A DNA stretch of 64,000 nt from an uncultured Lachnospiraceae bacterium (GTDB lineage Bacteria > Bacillota > Clostridia > Lachnospirales > Lachnospiraceae), in the NCBI GenBank assembly GCA_910588655.1, contig CAJUPJ010000004.1, forward strand, positions 81,402-145,401. Direction: 5' to 3'. This document shows positions 35,367 through 44,629 of this stretch, piece after piece. Positions within the stretch are counted from its first letter, which is position 1. Every line of letters begins with the position of its first letter. The notes below the pieces were generated by a model. The model saw only the letters and a program-made list of their open reading frames with translations, had not been told where the DNA came from and did not search any database. Made by a program: the position numbers and the translations under genes.

Positions 35367-36287
35367 ATGAAGCCTTTTAATAACTATTATGCGGTAAAAA
35401 CCGATGATACTTACCTTGAAAACGTGCAGCATGGAAGTGCACAATATCCCTTTGCTTACTATTTAGAAGATATCTGGCAGTTTGATTTGCACTGTATAAG
35501 CTGGCACTGGCATCCTGAATTAGAATTTGTATATGTAACAAAAGGAAAAGCAACATGCTATATAGGTGCAGATAAAATAGAATTACAAAGCGGATATGGG
35601 ATGTTTATTAACAGTGGTATTATCCACCGCTTTGAAGCTACAGAAACTGTTATTTTCCCTAATATTGTTTTTTCTCCGCTCTTGCTGTCACCTGCCCAAA
35701 GCCATATTTACCAGAAATATATCAGCCCTGTTATACATTCATCTATTACATACCAGGTTTTTAGCCCTTATACAGAATGGCAGCATAAAGTAATGCAAAT
35801 CCTTAAACATATATTTTATATACAAGAAAATAATGCAAGTCCAGAATTAGAAACAATACAGTCACTTTACCAGATATGGCAGCTGTTATACCAGCACTGC
35901 AAAGACACCAGCAGCCCATCCTCCAGACACTATAAAACAAGCCAGCAGTCAAAACTTCATATTATGATACAATTTATACATACACATTTCCAAGAACAAA
36001 TTTCACTTGATGATATTGCTGCATCTGTGTCTGTTAGTAAGAACAATGCCCTCTGCATCTTTAAAAAAGGCATTTGTACTTCCCCGGTATCTTACCTTAT
36101 AGAATACAGGCTGGCACAAGCTGCAAAACTGCTGTCTTCTACAGAAAAAACAATTTCTGTAATAGCAGATGAATGCGGCTTTACCAGCCCTGGATATTTT
36201 TGCCGTAAATTTAAAGAACATTATAATATAACACCTAACAGATACAGGACAGAGAATTATCCACCTGTGCAGCTGGATAATTTTTAA
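35367..36287 (+). CDS. AraC-family transcriptional regulator
   Basis: The 306-residue protein starts at ATG 35367 (a GTG at 35355 is possible but sits on the Shine-Dalgarno CTGGAG). An N-terminal cupin domain has HWHPELEFVYVTKGKATCYI and NSGIIHRFE. The C-terminal pair of helix-turn-helices covers about 205-300 (SLDDIAASVSVSKNNALCIF; TISVIADECGFTSPGYFCRK). Such regulators respond to sugars. The divergent DUF1349 gene is the likely target. Confidence 0.9.
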   Translation: MKPFNNYYAVKTDDTYLENVQHGSAQYPFAYYLEDIWQFDLHCISWHWHPELEFVYVTKGKATCYIGADKIELQSGYGMFINSGIIHRFEATETVIFPNIVFSPLLLSPAQSHIYQKYISPVIHSSITYQVFSPYTEWQHKVMQILKHIFYIQENNASPELETIQSLYQIWQLLYQHCKDTSSPSSRHYKTSQQSKLHIMIQFIHTHFQEQISLDDIAASVSVSKNNALCIFKKGICTSPVSYLIEYRLAQAAKLLSSTEKTISVIADECGFTSPGYFCRKFKEHYNITPNRYRTENYPPVQLDNF

Positions 36288-36292
36288 AGTAT

Positions 36293-36321
36293 TTGACATA
36301 CCTGTTTTCTGGTGATATAAT
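36293..36321 (+). promoter_or_regulatory. Consensus sigma-A promoter of the LacI-exporter operon
   Basis: A perfect TTGACA (36293-36298) and a perfect TATAAT (36316-36321) are 17 bases apart. This is the strongest promoter seen in the window. It lies right after the AraC gene and 158 bases ahead of the LacI start. A perfect palindrome begins 10 bases downstream. Confidence 0.85.
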
Positions 36322-36330
36322 AGTCCACAC

Positions 36331-36354
36331 ATTTACGTGTGCGCACACGTAAAT
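36331..36354. promoter_or_regulatory. 24-base perfect palindrome, probable LacI-type operator
   Basis: The half-site ATTTACGTGTGC is exactly mirrored, with CG at the dyad centre as in LacI-family operators. It covers about +4 to +27 of the predicted transcript, so a bound repressor would block initiation or escape. The LacI-family gene 125 bases downstream is the obvious binder, implying autoregulation with its exporter genes. Confidence 0.75.
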
Positions 36355-36478
36355 TTCCATAACATATATATTTTAATAATTATACCACCCTGTTATACCA
36401 AATTGTTATATTATATAACACAAAGCAGCACAGTATACATATATTATTTTTTATTTGATTGGAAACCGGAGGATATTT

Positions 36479-37453
36479 ATGTCTGTTACTATACGTGAAA
36501 TAGCAAACTACTGTAATGTATCAGAAGGCACTGTAGACCGTGCACTTAATAACCGTACAGGAATAAGCAGTAAAACAAAGGAACGCATACTTGCTGCTGC
36601 AAAGGAACTGGATTATAAACCAAACATGCTTGCGCAGTGTCTTGCAACTGGAAGCACTAAAACTATCGGCGTTGTATGCGGAGGGCTTTCTAACCGCTTC
36701 TTTACTTCACTTATTGAAGCTATTGAAAGAAATGCAGGGCAGAACGGGTATTTTATAAGCCTTGTCCTCTCCCACAACTCACCTTCCAAAGAACTTGAAG
36801 GTATACATTACCTTGCCAGGAGACAGACAGACGGGATTATAATTTTCCCTGTCGGGTATGGCGCAGCATATGAAAAAGAACTGGAACAGCTAAATATCCC
36901 AATAGTTACTCTATACAACAGGATTTCTAAAAGTTTTACACATGTGGATATAAATTGCCGGGAAATTATGCGCAAAGCAGTCCAGGGAATTTCAGCTAAG
37001 GGATACCAGAATATTGTTTACCTGGACATAAAAAGCTGCAATAAAGACATGAATTTCTTTTCACTGGATGAAAGATGTGCCGGCTACAAGGAAGGCATGG
37101 CACTGGAAGGACTGGAATGTAATATTATAGACACTTACAATGAAGACCTGCTGCTGTCACTTCCTTCTGTTTCTGTACGTACTGCTATTTTATGCCCTTA
37201 TGATGTGCTTGCAATAAGAACTGCCAATTTATACAGGAAACATGGTATACAGATACCTTCCCAGATAGGCATTATGGGGTTTGATAATATAGATATGCTT
37301 GAAAATATTACGCCACGTATTAATTCTGTAGACTGTAATACAGAAAAATTAGGGGAAACTGCATTTTCTATACTGCTTGATAAAATTGCTGGCAAATATA
37401 CAGGTAAAGATGTAACTATAGATTATAAATTTACAGAGGGGGAAAGTTTATAA
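36479..37453 (+). CDS. LacI-family transcriptional regulator
   Basis: GGAGG before ATG 36479 sets a 324-residue product. The N-terminal helix-turn-helix is TIREIANYCNVSEGTVDRAL, followed by the hinge and a periplasmic-binding-protein-like effector domain: GVVCGGLSNRFFTSLIEAIE, DGIIIFPVG, GIMGFDNIDMLENITPRI. The stop overlaps the next ATG (TAATG), so it is translationally coupled to an ABC exporter pair. LacI members normally govern sugar uptake, so coupling to an exporter is unusual. The effector is unknown. Confidence 0.92.
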   Translation: MSVTIREIANYCNVSEGTVDRALNNRTGISSKTKERILAAAKELDYKPNMLAQCLATGSTKTIGVVCGGLSNRFFTSLIEAIERNAGQNGYFISLVLSHNSPSKELEGIHYLARRQTDGIIIFPVGYGAAYEKELEQLNIPIVTLYNRISKSFTHVDINCREIMRKAVQGISAKGYQNIVYLDIKSCNKDMNFFSLDERCAGYKEGMALEGLECNIIDTYNEDLLLSLPSVSVRTAILCPYDVLAIRTANLYRKHGIQIPSQIGIMGFDNIDMLENITPRINSVDCNTEKLGETAFSILLDKIAGKYTGKDVTIDYKFTEGESL

Positions 37454-39291
37454 TGGAAGTATTCAGATTTGGTTTAAGCTACTGGAAAAAATATCTTCCA
37501 GCGGCAGTTTTTATCCAGCTTTTAAGCTTTATTGCACTGATATGCGATTTGCTTATTCCTATGATTTCAGAAATGTTTATTGACTATGTTATAAGAAGCG
37601 GCACTCCAGACAAATCAAATATATTCTCATTTATGCTAAGTGGCAGATATGGCAATATACATACAATGGAACTGTTATTTTCACTTTCAGTGCTGCTTAT
37701 GTCACTGTTATCTGTACGCCTGGTTCTTATATATATAAAGAATGTAACCAACCAGAAGCTTGGGCTTGGGCTTGAAACTGACCTGCGTATGGCAACATTT
37801 AAGAAACTGTCAGACCTTGACAGCATGACAATATCTGATTATAACACTGGTGAACTTCTTACAACCATTAATTCAGATACTATTATGTTTAAAGATATGT
37901 TCTGCCGTATAGTGCCAAATATTATTGACAGCATTGCTGTACTGGCTGTAAGTACCATAATGCTTGCAAAGATACATATATGGCTGCTTTTAATACCTGT
38001 TATGCTTGCACCTGTGCTTTTTACTACACTGATGCGTTTCCGCAGGCTTGCGCGGGAAAATTACAGGGCTATAAGAGGAAATAATTCCAGGATGAACCTT
38101 ACTGTACAGGAAAATATAGAAGCAGTACGGCTTGTACGCTCTTTTACTAATGAAAAAGTTGAAAAAGAAAAATTTGATGCTGCTAATGAAGAACTTAAAA
38201 ATTCATATATTAACCAGATTAAACTATCATCCAAATTTGAAGTTATATTTGGAATTGTGAAACAGACTGCATATATAGGAAGTATTGCTGTCAGTGCAAT
38301 TCTTGTTATAAAAGGCGAGATAATGGTTGGTTTCCTTGTTGCATGTACTAATTATATACTTAAAATTATGGACCACATTACCCAGATAAATAATTCACTT
38401 TTCCAGATGCAGCAGCAGCTTGTTTCAGGACAGAAAATGCATAATTTTATGAATAAACAGTCACGTATCGGCAATGGCACAAAACCAGTTAAAAATACTG
38501 AAAAAACTGATATTTCCCTTAGCCATGTTTATCTTGAAGCAGATGGTAATGCAATACTTAAAGATATTAACCTTGAAATACCTTCTGGTAAAAAAGTTGG
38601 CATTACCGGAGGTACAGGAAGTGGCAAAAGTGTGCTTTTAGAGTCGCTTGTAAGAATACATGATATAACAAGCGGTTCTGTAAAGTTAAACGGGATAGAA
38701 ACAAGTGAGTATGAATTAAGTGCACTACGTGACAGGTTCGCATATGTATTCCAGGATGTATTCCTTTTCTCTAATACAATAGACTCTAATATTGCATATA
38801 GTGAACCTGATATAGAACATGAACAGATTATATCCGCTGCCAGGCATGCACAGGCACATAGCTTTATACAGAGCCTGCCAGACAGCTATGACACAATTGT
38901 TGGTGAACGCGGTCTTGGTATTTCGGGCGGACAGAAGCAGAGGATTTCAATAGCAAGGGCACTTCTTAAGGATGCACCTGTACTTGTACTTGATGACTCA
39001 ACAAGCGCACTTGATGTACAGACAGAGAAAAAGCTTCTGGCTGATATTAAGGAAAACTACCCTGACAAAACAGTGCTTATATCTGCACACAGGCTTTCTT
39101 CTGTAGTATCATGTGATGAAATACTTTATATGCAGGATGGCATGATAACAGAACGTGGCACTTTTGATGAACTTATGGCATTAAACGGCAGGTTTGCCAA
39201 AATCTATAAGGTGCAGGAAGCACAGAATAAGGAAATAATTAATTACAAAGAAGAAACGGACACATTTGTTCCCGGGACAGGAGGGTATTAA
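37453..39291 (+). CDS. ABC exporter half-transporter, degenerate-site subunit
   Basis: The 612-residue protein has six membrane helices (about 15-310) and a nucleotide-binding domain. It has Walker A TGGTGSGKSVLL, signature GISGGQKQRISIARAL and Walker B VLVLDDSTSALD. The residue after the Walker B aspartate is Asp instead of the catalytic Glu, as in the non-hydrolysing site of heterodimeric exporters. Its start overlaps the LacI stop and its stop overlaps the second half-transporter start, both as TAATG. It should pair 1:1 with that neighbour. Confidence 0.92.
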   Translation: MEVFRFGLSYWKKYLPAAVFIQLLSFIALICDLLIPMISEMFIDYVIRSGTPDKSNIFSFMLSGRYGNIHTMELLFSLSVLLMSLLSVRLVLIYIKNVTNQKLGLGLETDLRMATFKKLSDLDSMTISDYNTGELLTTINSDTIMFKDMFCRIVPNIIDSIAVLAVSTIMLAKIHIWLLLIPVMLAPVLFTTLMRFRRLARENYRAIRGNNSRMNLTVQENIEAVRLVRSFTNEKVEKEKFDAANEELKNSYINQIKLSSKFEVIFGIVKQTAYIGSIAVSAILVIKGEIMVGFLVACTNYILKIMDHITQINNSLFQMQQQLVSGQKMHNFMNKQSRIGNGTKPVKNTEKTDISLSHVYLEADGNAILKDINLEIPSGKKVGITGGTGSGKSVLLESLVRIHDITSGSVKLNGIETSEYELSALRDRFAYVFQDVFLFSNTIDSNIAYSEPDIEHEQIISAARHAQAHSFIQSLPDSYDTIVGERGLGISGGQKQRISIARALLKDAPVLVLDDSTSALDVQTEKKLLADIKENYPDKTVLISAHRLSSVVSCDEILYMQDGMITERGTFDELMALNGRFAKIYKVQEAQNKEIINYKEETDTFVPGTGGY

Positions 39292-41054
39292 TGGCAAAAA
39301 GAAATACTTATTTCCAGGATGAAGTTATAACAAAAAAAGTAGATATAAAACAGCTTGGCAAGATTTTACGCTATGTGCTGCCTTATAAAAAAACTGTTAT
39401 ACTTGTAGCGGTATTAATGCTTTTATCCTCATTTGTATCAATGGTTTCACCACTTCTTCTTAAAAAGATTATTAACGAGGTAGTAGTTAATGAGGATTAC
39501 AGGGAGCTTGCTTTTATAATTGCAGGAATGGCAGTCCTTGCAATTATAGAAATTGGCACAACATTTATACACCAGCGCCAGACTGGTATAATGGGGCATA
39601 AGGTTATTGCAAGCATACGGCAGGATATTTTCTATAAGCTCCAGAAACTGCCATTTGATTACTTTGATTCAAGACCTGATGGCAAAATTGTTGTACGCGT
39701 TACAGATTACATAAATGACCTTGCTAACTTTTTTACAAACTTCCTTGTAATGCTGCTTGTGTATATTGTTAAAATTATTATTGTAACATTCTTTATGCTT
39801 TCAATAAGCCCTGCACTTACAGGAGTTGTACTTGCCGCAGTCCTGCCAATGATGGTGTGTGTATTTGCATTACGTTACTCAATACGAAGGATATTCCCAA
39901 CACACAGGGCAAAGATTTCAAACCGTACTGCATTTCTTATTGAATCAATTATGGGTGAAAAGATTATTAAAAGCTATAACAGGGAAGAACTTAATACAGA
40001 AATCTATAAGGATTTACATTCACAAAGCCTGAATATCTGGTTAAGTATTGTGCACCGCAACGAATTTAATACACCGGTTGTAGAAATATTCTGGAACTTA
40101 GGTGTTATCTTCCTTTATGGGCTTGCACTTTCAATGATACTTAAAGGAAACACCTCAATGGACGCAGGAACAGTAGTAGTATTTACAAGCTATATGGGGC
40201 TTTTCTCAGGGCCAATAACACAGATTGCATTTATAATACAGCAGCTTGCACAGGTAAGTTCCAACCTTGAACAAGTATTTGATACTATTGATTACCCTGC
40301 TGGCATAGAAAATGCTTCTGATGCTGTTTCTATTAAAAATATCCAGGGCAAAGTTGATTTTAACCATGTAACATTTTCATATGATGAAGATGAACCTGTA
40401 TTAAAAGACTTTGACCTGCATGTATCCCCTGGAAGCACAATAGCGCTTGTGGGACCTACTGGTGCAGGAAAAACTACTGTTATAAACCTGCTTACACGTT
40501 TTTATGATGTAGATAATGGAAGTGTAGAAATAGACGGGACAGATGTAAGAAATATAAGCCTGCACTCACTGCGTAAAGAAGTTGGTGTGCTTATGCAAGA
40601 CCCTTTCCTGTTTAAAGGCACAATCCTTGAAAATATAAGGTATGGGCGTCCTGGCGCTACAGATGAAGAATGTAAAAATGCTGCCCGCATTATACATGCA
40701 GAGGAACGCATACTACAATTTAGTGATGGTTATAACCATAAACTTGAAGAACGCGGACAAGGGCTTTCCGCAGGCGAAAAACAGTTAATAAGCTTTGCAA
40801 GGATTATACTTAAAAACCCTTCTATTATAATACTTGATGAAGCCACAAGTTCAATAGATACTGAAACAGAACAGTTAATAAAACATGCACTTGATATTAT
40901 AATAAAAGATAAAACTGCATTTATGGTTGCACACAGGCTTTCAACAATACGCAATGCTGACCAGATACTTTATATTGCAGACCATGGAATAGCAGAGCAG
41001 GGGACACATGAAGAACTAATGAGGTTAAAAGGACTGTACTACCAGCTCAACTAA
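39291..41054 (+). CDS. ABC exporter half-transporter, catalytic subunit
   Basis: The 587-residue protein has six membrane helices (about 30-320) and an ATPase domain with Walker A GPTGAGKTTVINLL, Q-loop MQDPFLF, an altered signature GLSAGEKQLISFARII, and Walker B IIILDEATSSID with the normal catalytic Glu. The altered signature and the partner's Asp would together form the degenerate site, leaving one competent site. This is the LmrCD/BmrCD-type arrangement. Cargo (drug, lipid, peptide or oligosaccharide) is not determined. Confidence 0.92.
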   Translation: MAKRNTYFQDEVITKKVDIKQLGKILRYVLPYKKTVILVAVLMLLSSFVSMVSPLLLKKIINEVVVNEDYRELAFIIAGMAVLAIIEIGTTFIHQRQTGIMGHKVIASIRQDIFYKLQKLPFDYFDSRPDGKIVVRVTDYINDLANFFTNFLVMLLVYIVKIIIVTFFMLSISPALTGVVLAAVLPMMVCVFALRYSIRRIFPTHRAKISNRTAFLIESIMGEKIIKSYNREELNTEIYKDLHSQSLNIWLSIVHRNEFNTPVVEIFWNLGVIFLYGLALSMILKGNTSMDAGTVVVFTSYMGLFSGPITQIAFIIQQLAQVSSNLEQVFDTIDYPAGIENASDAVSIKNIQGKVDFNHVTFSYDEDEPVLKDFDLHVSPGSTIALVGPTGAGKTTVINLLTRFYDVDNGSVEIDGTDVRNISLHSLRKEVGVLMQDPFLFKGTILENIRYGRPGATDEECKNAARIIHAEERILQFSDGYNHKLEERGQGLSAGEKQLISFARIILKNPSIIILDEATSSIDTETEQLIKHALDIIIKDKTAFMVAHRLSTIRNADQILYIADHGIAEQGTHEELMRLKGLYYQLN

Positions 41055-41068
41055 AAAAAACCTTTTTT

Positions 41069-41177
41069 CCAGTTATTATGTGGATGATAAACGGTTTTAC
41101 ATGGCAGAGCCAGAATATTCTGGCATCTGGCACGTAAAACCACGCGTCAATACAAAACACAGCCACATAATAACTGG
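41069..41177. repeat. Hairpin-forming element with 15-base perfect terminal inverted repeats
   Basis: CCAGTTATTATGTGG (41069-41083) is mirrored exactly at 41163-41177. Inside is a second inverted pair (ACGGTTTTAC / GTAAAACC) around CCAGAATATTCTGG. It starts 14 bases after the exporter gene and probably ends that transcript. Its right end resembles the sequence after the hisC hairpin and the ends of the element at 41366. Confidence 0.65.
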
Positions 41178-41365
41178 AAGTTATATACACATATATTCTG
41201 CTAGTCACTTGCCAAGTAATACAATAGTCATTACCAGTACAAACGCATGAGTAAATAAACTGCAAACATTTCCACCTGTGCAGTTGCCCTGTAGCCATTA
41301 CTTGTGTATATATTAATATAAGAATTAATGGTTCTTCCGTTAGCCTAAATCTTCTCTCTCCCCAC

Positions 41366-41724
41366 ATAATTTCCAGTTACATTATTTATTTTATGTCGTG
41401 TTGTTTATTGGTTACATTATTTATTTTATGTTATTTTTTGGTTTTGCCATGATACAGCAGGTTTGGGCGCGTTCCGCTAAATTATTCCATGACAGGGGCA
41501 CTTCAGCACCGCCGGCATTTAAGCCAGATATTAATGTGACGGAATAAACGTTAGTTTATTCTGGAACATTAATATCTGGCTTTATGTGCCGTTGCGTGGG
41601 CTGACGTAGCGCAAGCGTGCCCTGTTCATGGAATAATTTAGCGGAACGCGCCCAGCCTGCGTCCACTCCCAAAACCCAATCCAAAACAAAAACAAAACCC
41701 AGAAACAAAACAACTGGAAATTAT
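41366..41724. repeat. Large nested inverted-repeat element between convergent genes
   Basis: The ends ATAATTTCCAGTT and AACTGGAAATTAT (13 bases) are perfect mirror images. Inside, 41465-41653 forms a long near-perfect hairpin with arms GGGCGCGTTCCGCTAAATTA and its complement, and a central inverted pair around AGCCAGATATTAATGT. The left part also has a tandem GTTACATTATTTATTTTATG repeat. There is no ORF of note. It may act as a two-way terminator for the exporter and the NSS transporter, and its shape suggests a non-autonomous mobile unit. Confidence 0.6.
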
Positions 41725-41732
41725 CCTTTATC

Positions 41733-43133
41733 TTATATCCAACTTATGAGTCCTGCTGATTTTAACAGAAGTATTATAAGCAATATTGGCGCAACTACCT
41801 TAATCATTGGTACATAAAGCCACTTTCTGCCAAATTTGCAGCCACTTTTTTCTACTTCGTCTATTATTGTCTTTGGTTTTACAATCCACCCTATAAGTAT
41901 ACATGTCCCTATTGCAACAACCGGCATAAACAGGTTATTACTTATATAATCCATAATATCAAGTATCTGTGCTACTGCACCATTAGGAAGTGTAACTTCA
42001 AAATACAGGGCATTATACCCAAGGCATACTACTATCCCTGCAATTAATGCTATAACACCCTCAATACATGCTGCTTTAGTCCTTGAAATATGGAACTGGT
42101 CCATAAAGCTTGAAACTACAGCTTCCATAACTGACATTGCGCTTGTTACTGCTGCAAAAAGCACCATTGCAAAGAAAAGGCATCCTACTATATTGCCTAT
42201 CTTGCCCATTGCTGCAAATACTTTTGGCAGTGATACAAACATAAGGCTCGGGCCTGATGCCTGCATCCCCTCTGCACCCATAAATGTAAATACTGCTGGT
42301 ATAATCATTACACCTGCAAGAAATGCTACTGCTGTATCAAATATTTCAATCTGGTTAATAGACCTTGTAAGGTTTGCATCATCTTTTACATATGAACCAT
42401 ATGCAACCATAATTCCCATTGCAACACTAAGGCTGAAGAAAAGCTGCCCCATTGCATCTACAAGCACTGAGAAAAACCCTTTTACAGTCAGCCCTTCAAA
42501 ATTTGGGACTACATAGACCTTAAACCCTTCAAGCCCTGTCCTTGTAATCCCGTCTGCACCAGTATGCTTTATTGTAAGTGAAAAAACAGCAATAATTACA
42601 ACTAAAAGCAGAAGCACTGGCATAATTATCTGTGAGGAAGCTTCTATTCCCTTATTAACTCCCCTGAATATTATAAATGCAACTGCAAATAAAAATAAAA
42701 ACATCATTATTAATGGTTCTATGTCACTTGTTATAAAACCAGTAAAATACCCGTCCTCTGCTGCTGCCATTCCATTGCCTGTAAGATATGCAATAAAATA
42801 TTTCAACACCCATCCGCCTATTGCGCAGTAATAAGGCATTATAATAACTGGCACAATACATGCTATAACCCCAAGAGGCTTCCAGCTCTTATGTATCTTG
42901 CCATAAGCTGTAAGCGGGCTCTGCTTTGTTTTCCTTCCAATGGCAATTTCCGTACTAAGCAGCGTAAAACCAAATGTCAGTGCCAGAACCAGGTATATTA
43001 CCAGGAACAGACCTCCTCCATCTTTAGCTGCAAGGTACGGAAACCTCCATATATTTCCAAGACCTACGGCACTTCCGGCGGCTGCCAGTACAAAGCCGAT
43101 AGTACCAGAAAACGAATTGCGTTCTTTTTTCAT
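41733..43133 (-). CDS. Sodium-dependent neurotransmitter-symporter (NSS/SNF) family transporter
   Basis: The 466-residue membrane protein has the LeuT-type signature at its start: AAAGSAVGLGNIWRFPYLAAKDGGGLF. About 11-12 membrane helices follow, with the SLSVAMGIMVAYGSYV segment for sodium and substrate contact. Such proteins import amino acids with Na+. The substrate cannot be told. A promoter at 43172-43200 suggests transcription independent of the galactoside genes upstream. Confidence 0.93.
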   Translation of the reverse strand: MKKERNSFSGTIGFVLAAAGSAVGLGNIWRFPYLAAKDGGGLFLVIYLVLALTFGFTLLSTEIAIGRKTKQSPLTAYGKIHKSWKPLGVIACIVPVIIMPYYCAIGGWVLKYFIAYLTGNGMAAAEDGYFTGFITSDIEPLIMMFLFLFAVAFIIFRGVNKGIEASSQIIMPVLLLLVVIIAVFSLTIKHTGADGITRTGLEGFKVYVVPNFEGLTVKGFFSVLVDAMGQLFFSLSVAMGIMVAYGSYVKDDANLTRSINQIEIFDTAVAFLAGVMIIPAVFTFMGAEGMQASGPSLMFVSLPKVFAAMGKIGNIVGCLFFAMVLFAAVTSAMSVMEAVVSSFMDQFHISRTKAACIEGVIALIAGIVVCLGYNALYFEVTLPNGAVAQILDIMDYISNNLFMPVVAIGTCILIGWIVKPKTIIDEVEKSGCKFGRKWLYVPMIKVVAPILLIILLLKSAGLISWI

Positions 43134-43171
43134 ATCAAACTCCCTTTCTCTTTATTTAAAATAATAAAGTT

Positions 43172-43200
43172 ATTATAACCTATAGGGAGTTTTGTTGCAA
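43172..43200 (-). promoter_or_regulatory. Putative promoter of the NSS transporter gene
   Basis: On the minus strand TTGCAA (43195-43200) is 17 bases from a perfect TATAAT (43172-43177), about 39 bases ahead of the NSS start. It lies just after the GPH symporter stop, so the NSS gene can be a separate unit. Confidence 0.65.
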
Positions 43201-43203
43201 CTT

Positions 43204-44568
43204 TTAATTCTTTTCCCTGATTAAAGCGTTTGCATGCTCCACTTTAAGCCTTGAAAGGAATATTGTAATTATTAAGTTTATTATCATTGGTATCCATAAA
43301 TACATAAAGTACAGCATATTAATACATGATGCTGCCTGTACGGCAGCATTTGGAATATAACCGCTTGCATCAAGCAGCCAGCCTGCAAGTGCTGTCCCTA
43401 TGCCTCCTCCTATTTTTACGCCAAGTGAAGTACAGGAATACATTGTACCATCGACACGTTTGCCTTTTGTTAAAAATGTATATTCTGAACATTCTGCAAT
43501 TAATGCATTTAAGTCACCCTGTAACGGGCTCATACCAAGTGATGCAATACCTGAGAACAGAAGCATAAGTGGTACATTTCCCATATAGCCTGCCACAATT
43601 ACAAGCCCTCTTGCCACTGTAGCAAGTACATATCCTGACAGGTTTAACTTATACATCCCGTTAAATTTCTTAACCAGGAAAGGTGTAAGCAGAAGCCCTG
43701 CAATAAGCGGGATATTAATTGCCCATGCAAAAACCCCTAGAAGTGATTTGTCACCAAGTATATAAGTCATAAAGAATATGCCCATATTAAGTGTTGCTGT
43801 AAATATCTGCATAAGGATATACATTACACAGATAATAATATAATATTTATTAGATACAAGCATTTTGGCAGCTGTTTTAAGCCCGTATTTCTCTTCCTGT
43901 ATTTCTTCATTTACAGGATTTCCACTCTCCAGCTCTTCTTCTGGAAGTTCTTTAACTGATAATACAGATATTGTGTTGACAACCAACCCAATAACTGCAT
44001 ATATTATAGCTATTGCTTTCCAGCCTCCAGCGCCTCCTCCTAATAAATCTACTGCCCCGACTGTAATTGTCTGGATTAACAGGCTTGTACCAAAGGCAAA
44101 CATAAAACGTACTGACCCCATCTGCACACGTTCGCTGTCATTCTTGGTAATTAAAGCAGTAAGTGCTGAATACGCAATATTATTTGCAGTATAAAAAACT
44201 GCATTTAATAATGTATATGCAATAAAGAACCATGCATACTGCGCAAAACTGCTAATGCCTGCTGGTATCATAAAAAGCATTACAATCATTGCCGAACAGC
44301 CAATGTAAGCCCATAGCATCCACGGTCTTGCCTTGCCCATTTTGCTCCTGGTTTTATCAATCATTGAACCAAAAAATATATCTGTTACCCCGTCAAATAG
44401 TTTTGATACCATCATTAATGTACCAACTATACCTGAACTCATGCCTATTGTATCTGTCAGGTAAATCATTAAGAATGATGATAAAAATGCATACACCACA
44501 TTTCCCGCAATATCTCCCGAACCATACCCAACTTTATTATACCATTTTAAATATTTCTTTTCCCCCAT
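43204..44568 (-). CDS. GPH-family glycoside/cation symporter (MFS)
   Basis: The 454-residue protein has 12 hydrophobic helices and the MelB/GPH pattern: YGSGDIAGNVVYAFLSSFLM at the start, DGVTDIFFGSMIDKTRSKMGKARPW in the first intracellular loop. These transporters take up galactosides, pentosides or hexuronides with Na+ or H+. It follows the beta-galactosidase by 61 bases on the same strand, so it probably imports the galactoside that enzyme splits. Confidence 0.93.
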   Translation of the reverse strand: MGEKKYLKWYNKVGYGSGDIAGNVVYAFLSSFLMIYLTDTIGMSSGIVGTLMMVSKLFDGVTDIFFGSMIDKTRSKMGKARPWMLWAYIGCSAMIVMLFMIPAGISSFAQYAWFFIAYTLLNAVFYTANNIAYSALTALITKNDSERVQMGSVRFMFAFGTSLLIQTITVGAVDLLGGGAGGWKAIAIIYAVIGLVVNTISVLSVKELPEEELESGNPVNEEIQEEKYGLKTAAKMLVSNKYYIIICVMYILMQIFTATLNMGIFFMTYILGDKSLLGVFAWAINIPLIAGLLLTPFLVKKFNGMYKLNLSGYVLATVARGLVIVAGYMGNVPLMLLFSGIASLGMSPLQGDLNALIAECSEYTFLTKGKRVDGTMYSCTSLGVKIGGGIGTALAGWLLDASGYIPNAAVQAASCINMLYFMYLWIPMIINLIITIFLSRLKVEHANALIREKN

Positions 44569-44629
44569 AAGTAGTTACCTCCTCTTTTGATATTATGGAT
44601 ATCCTGTATCACCACAACATATATATGGA

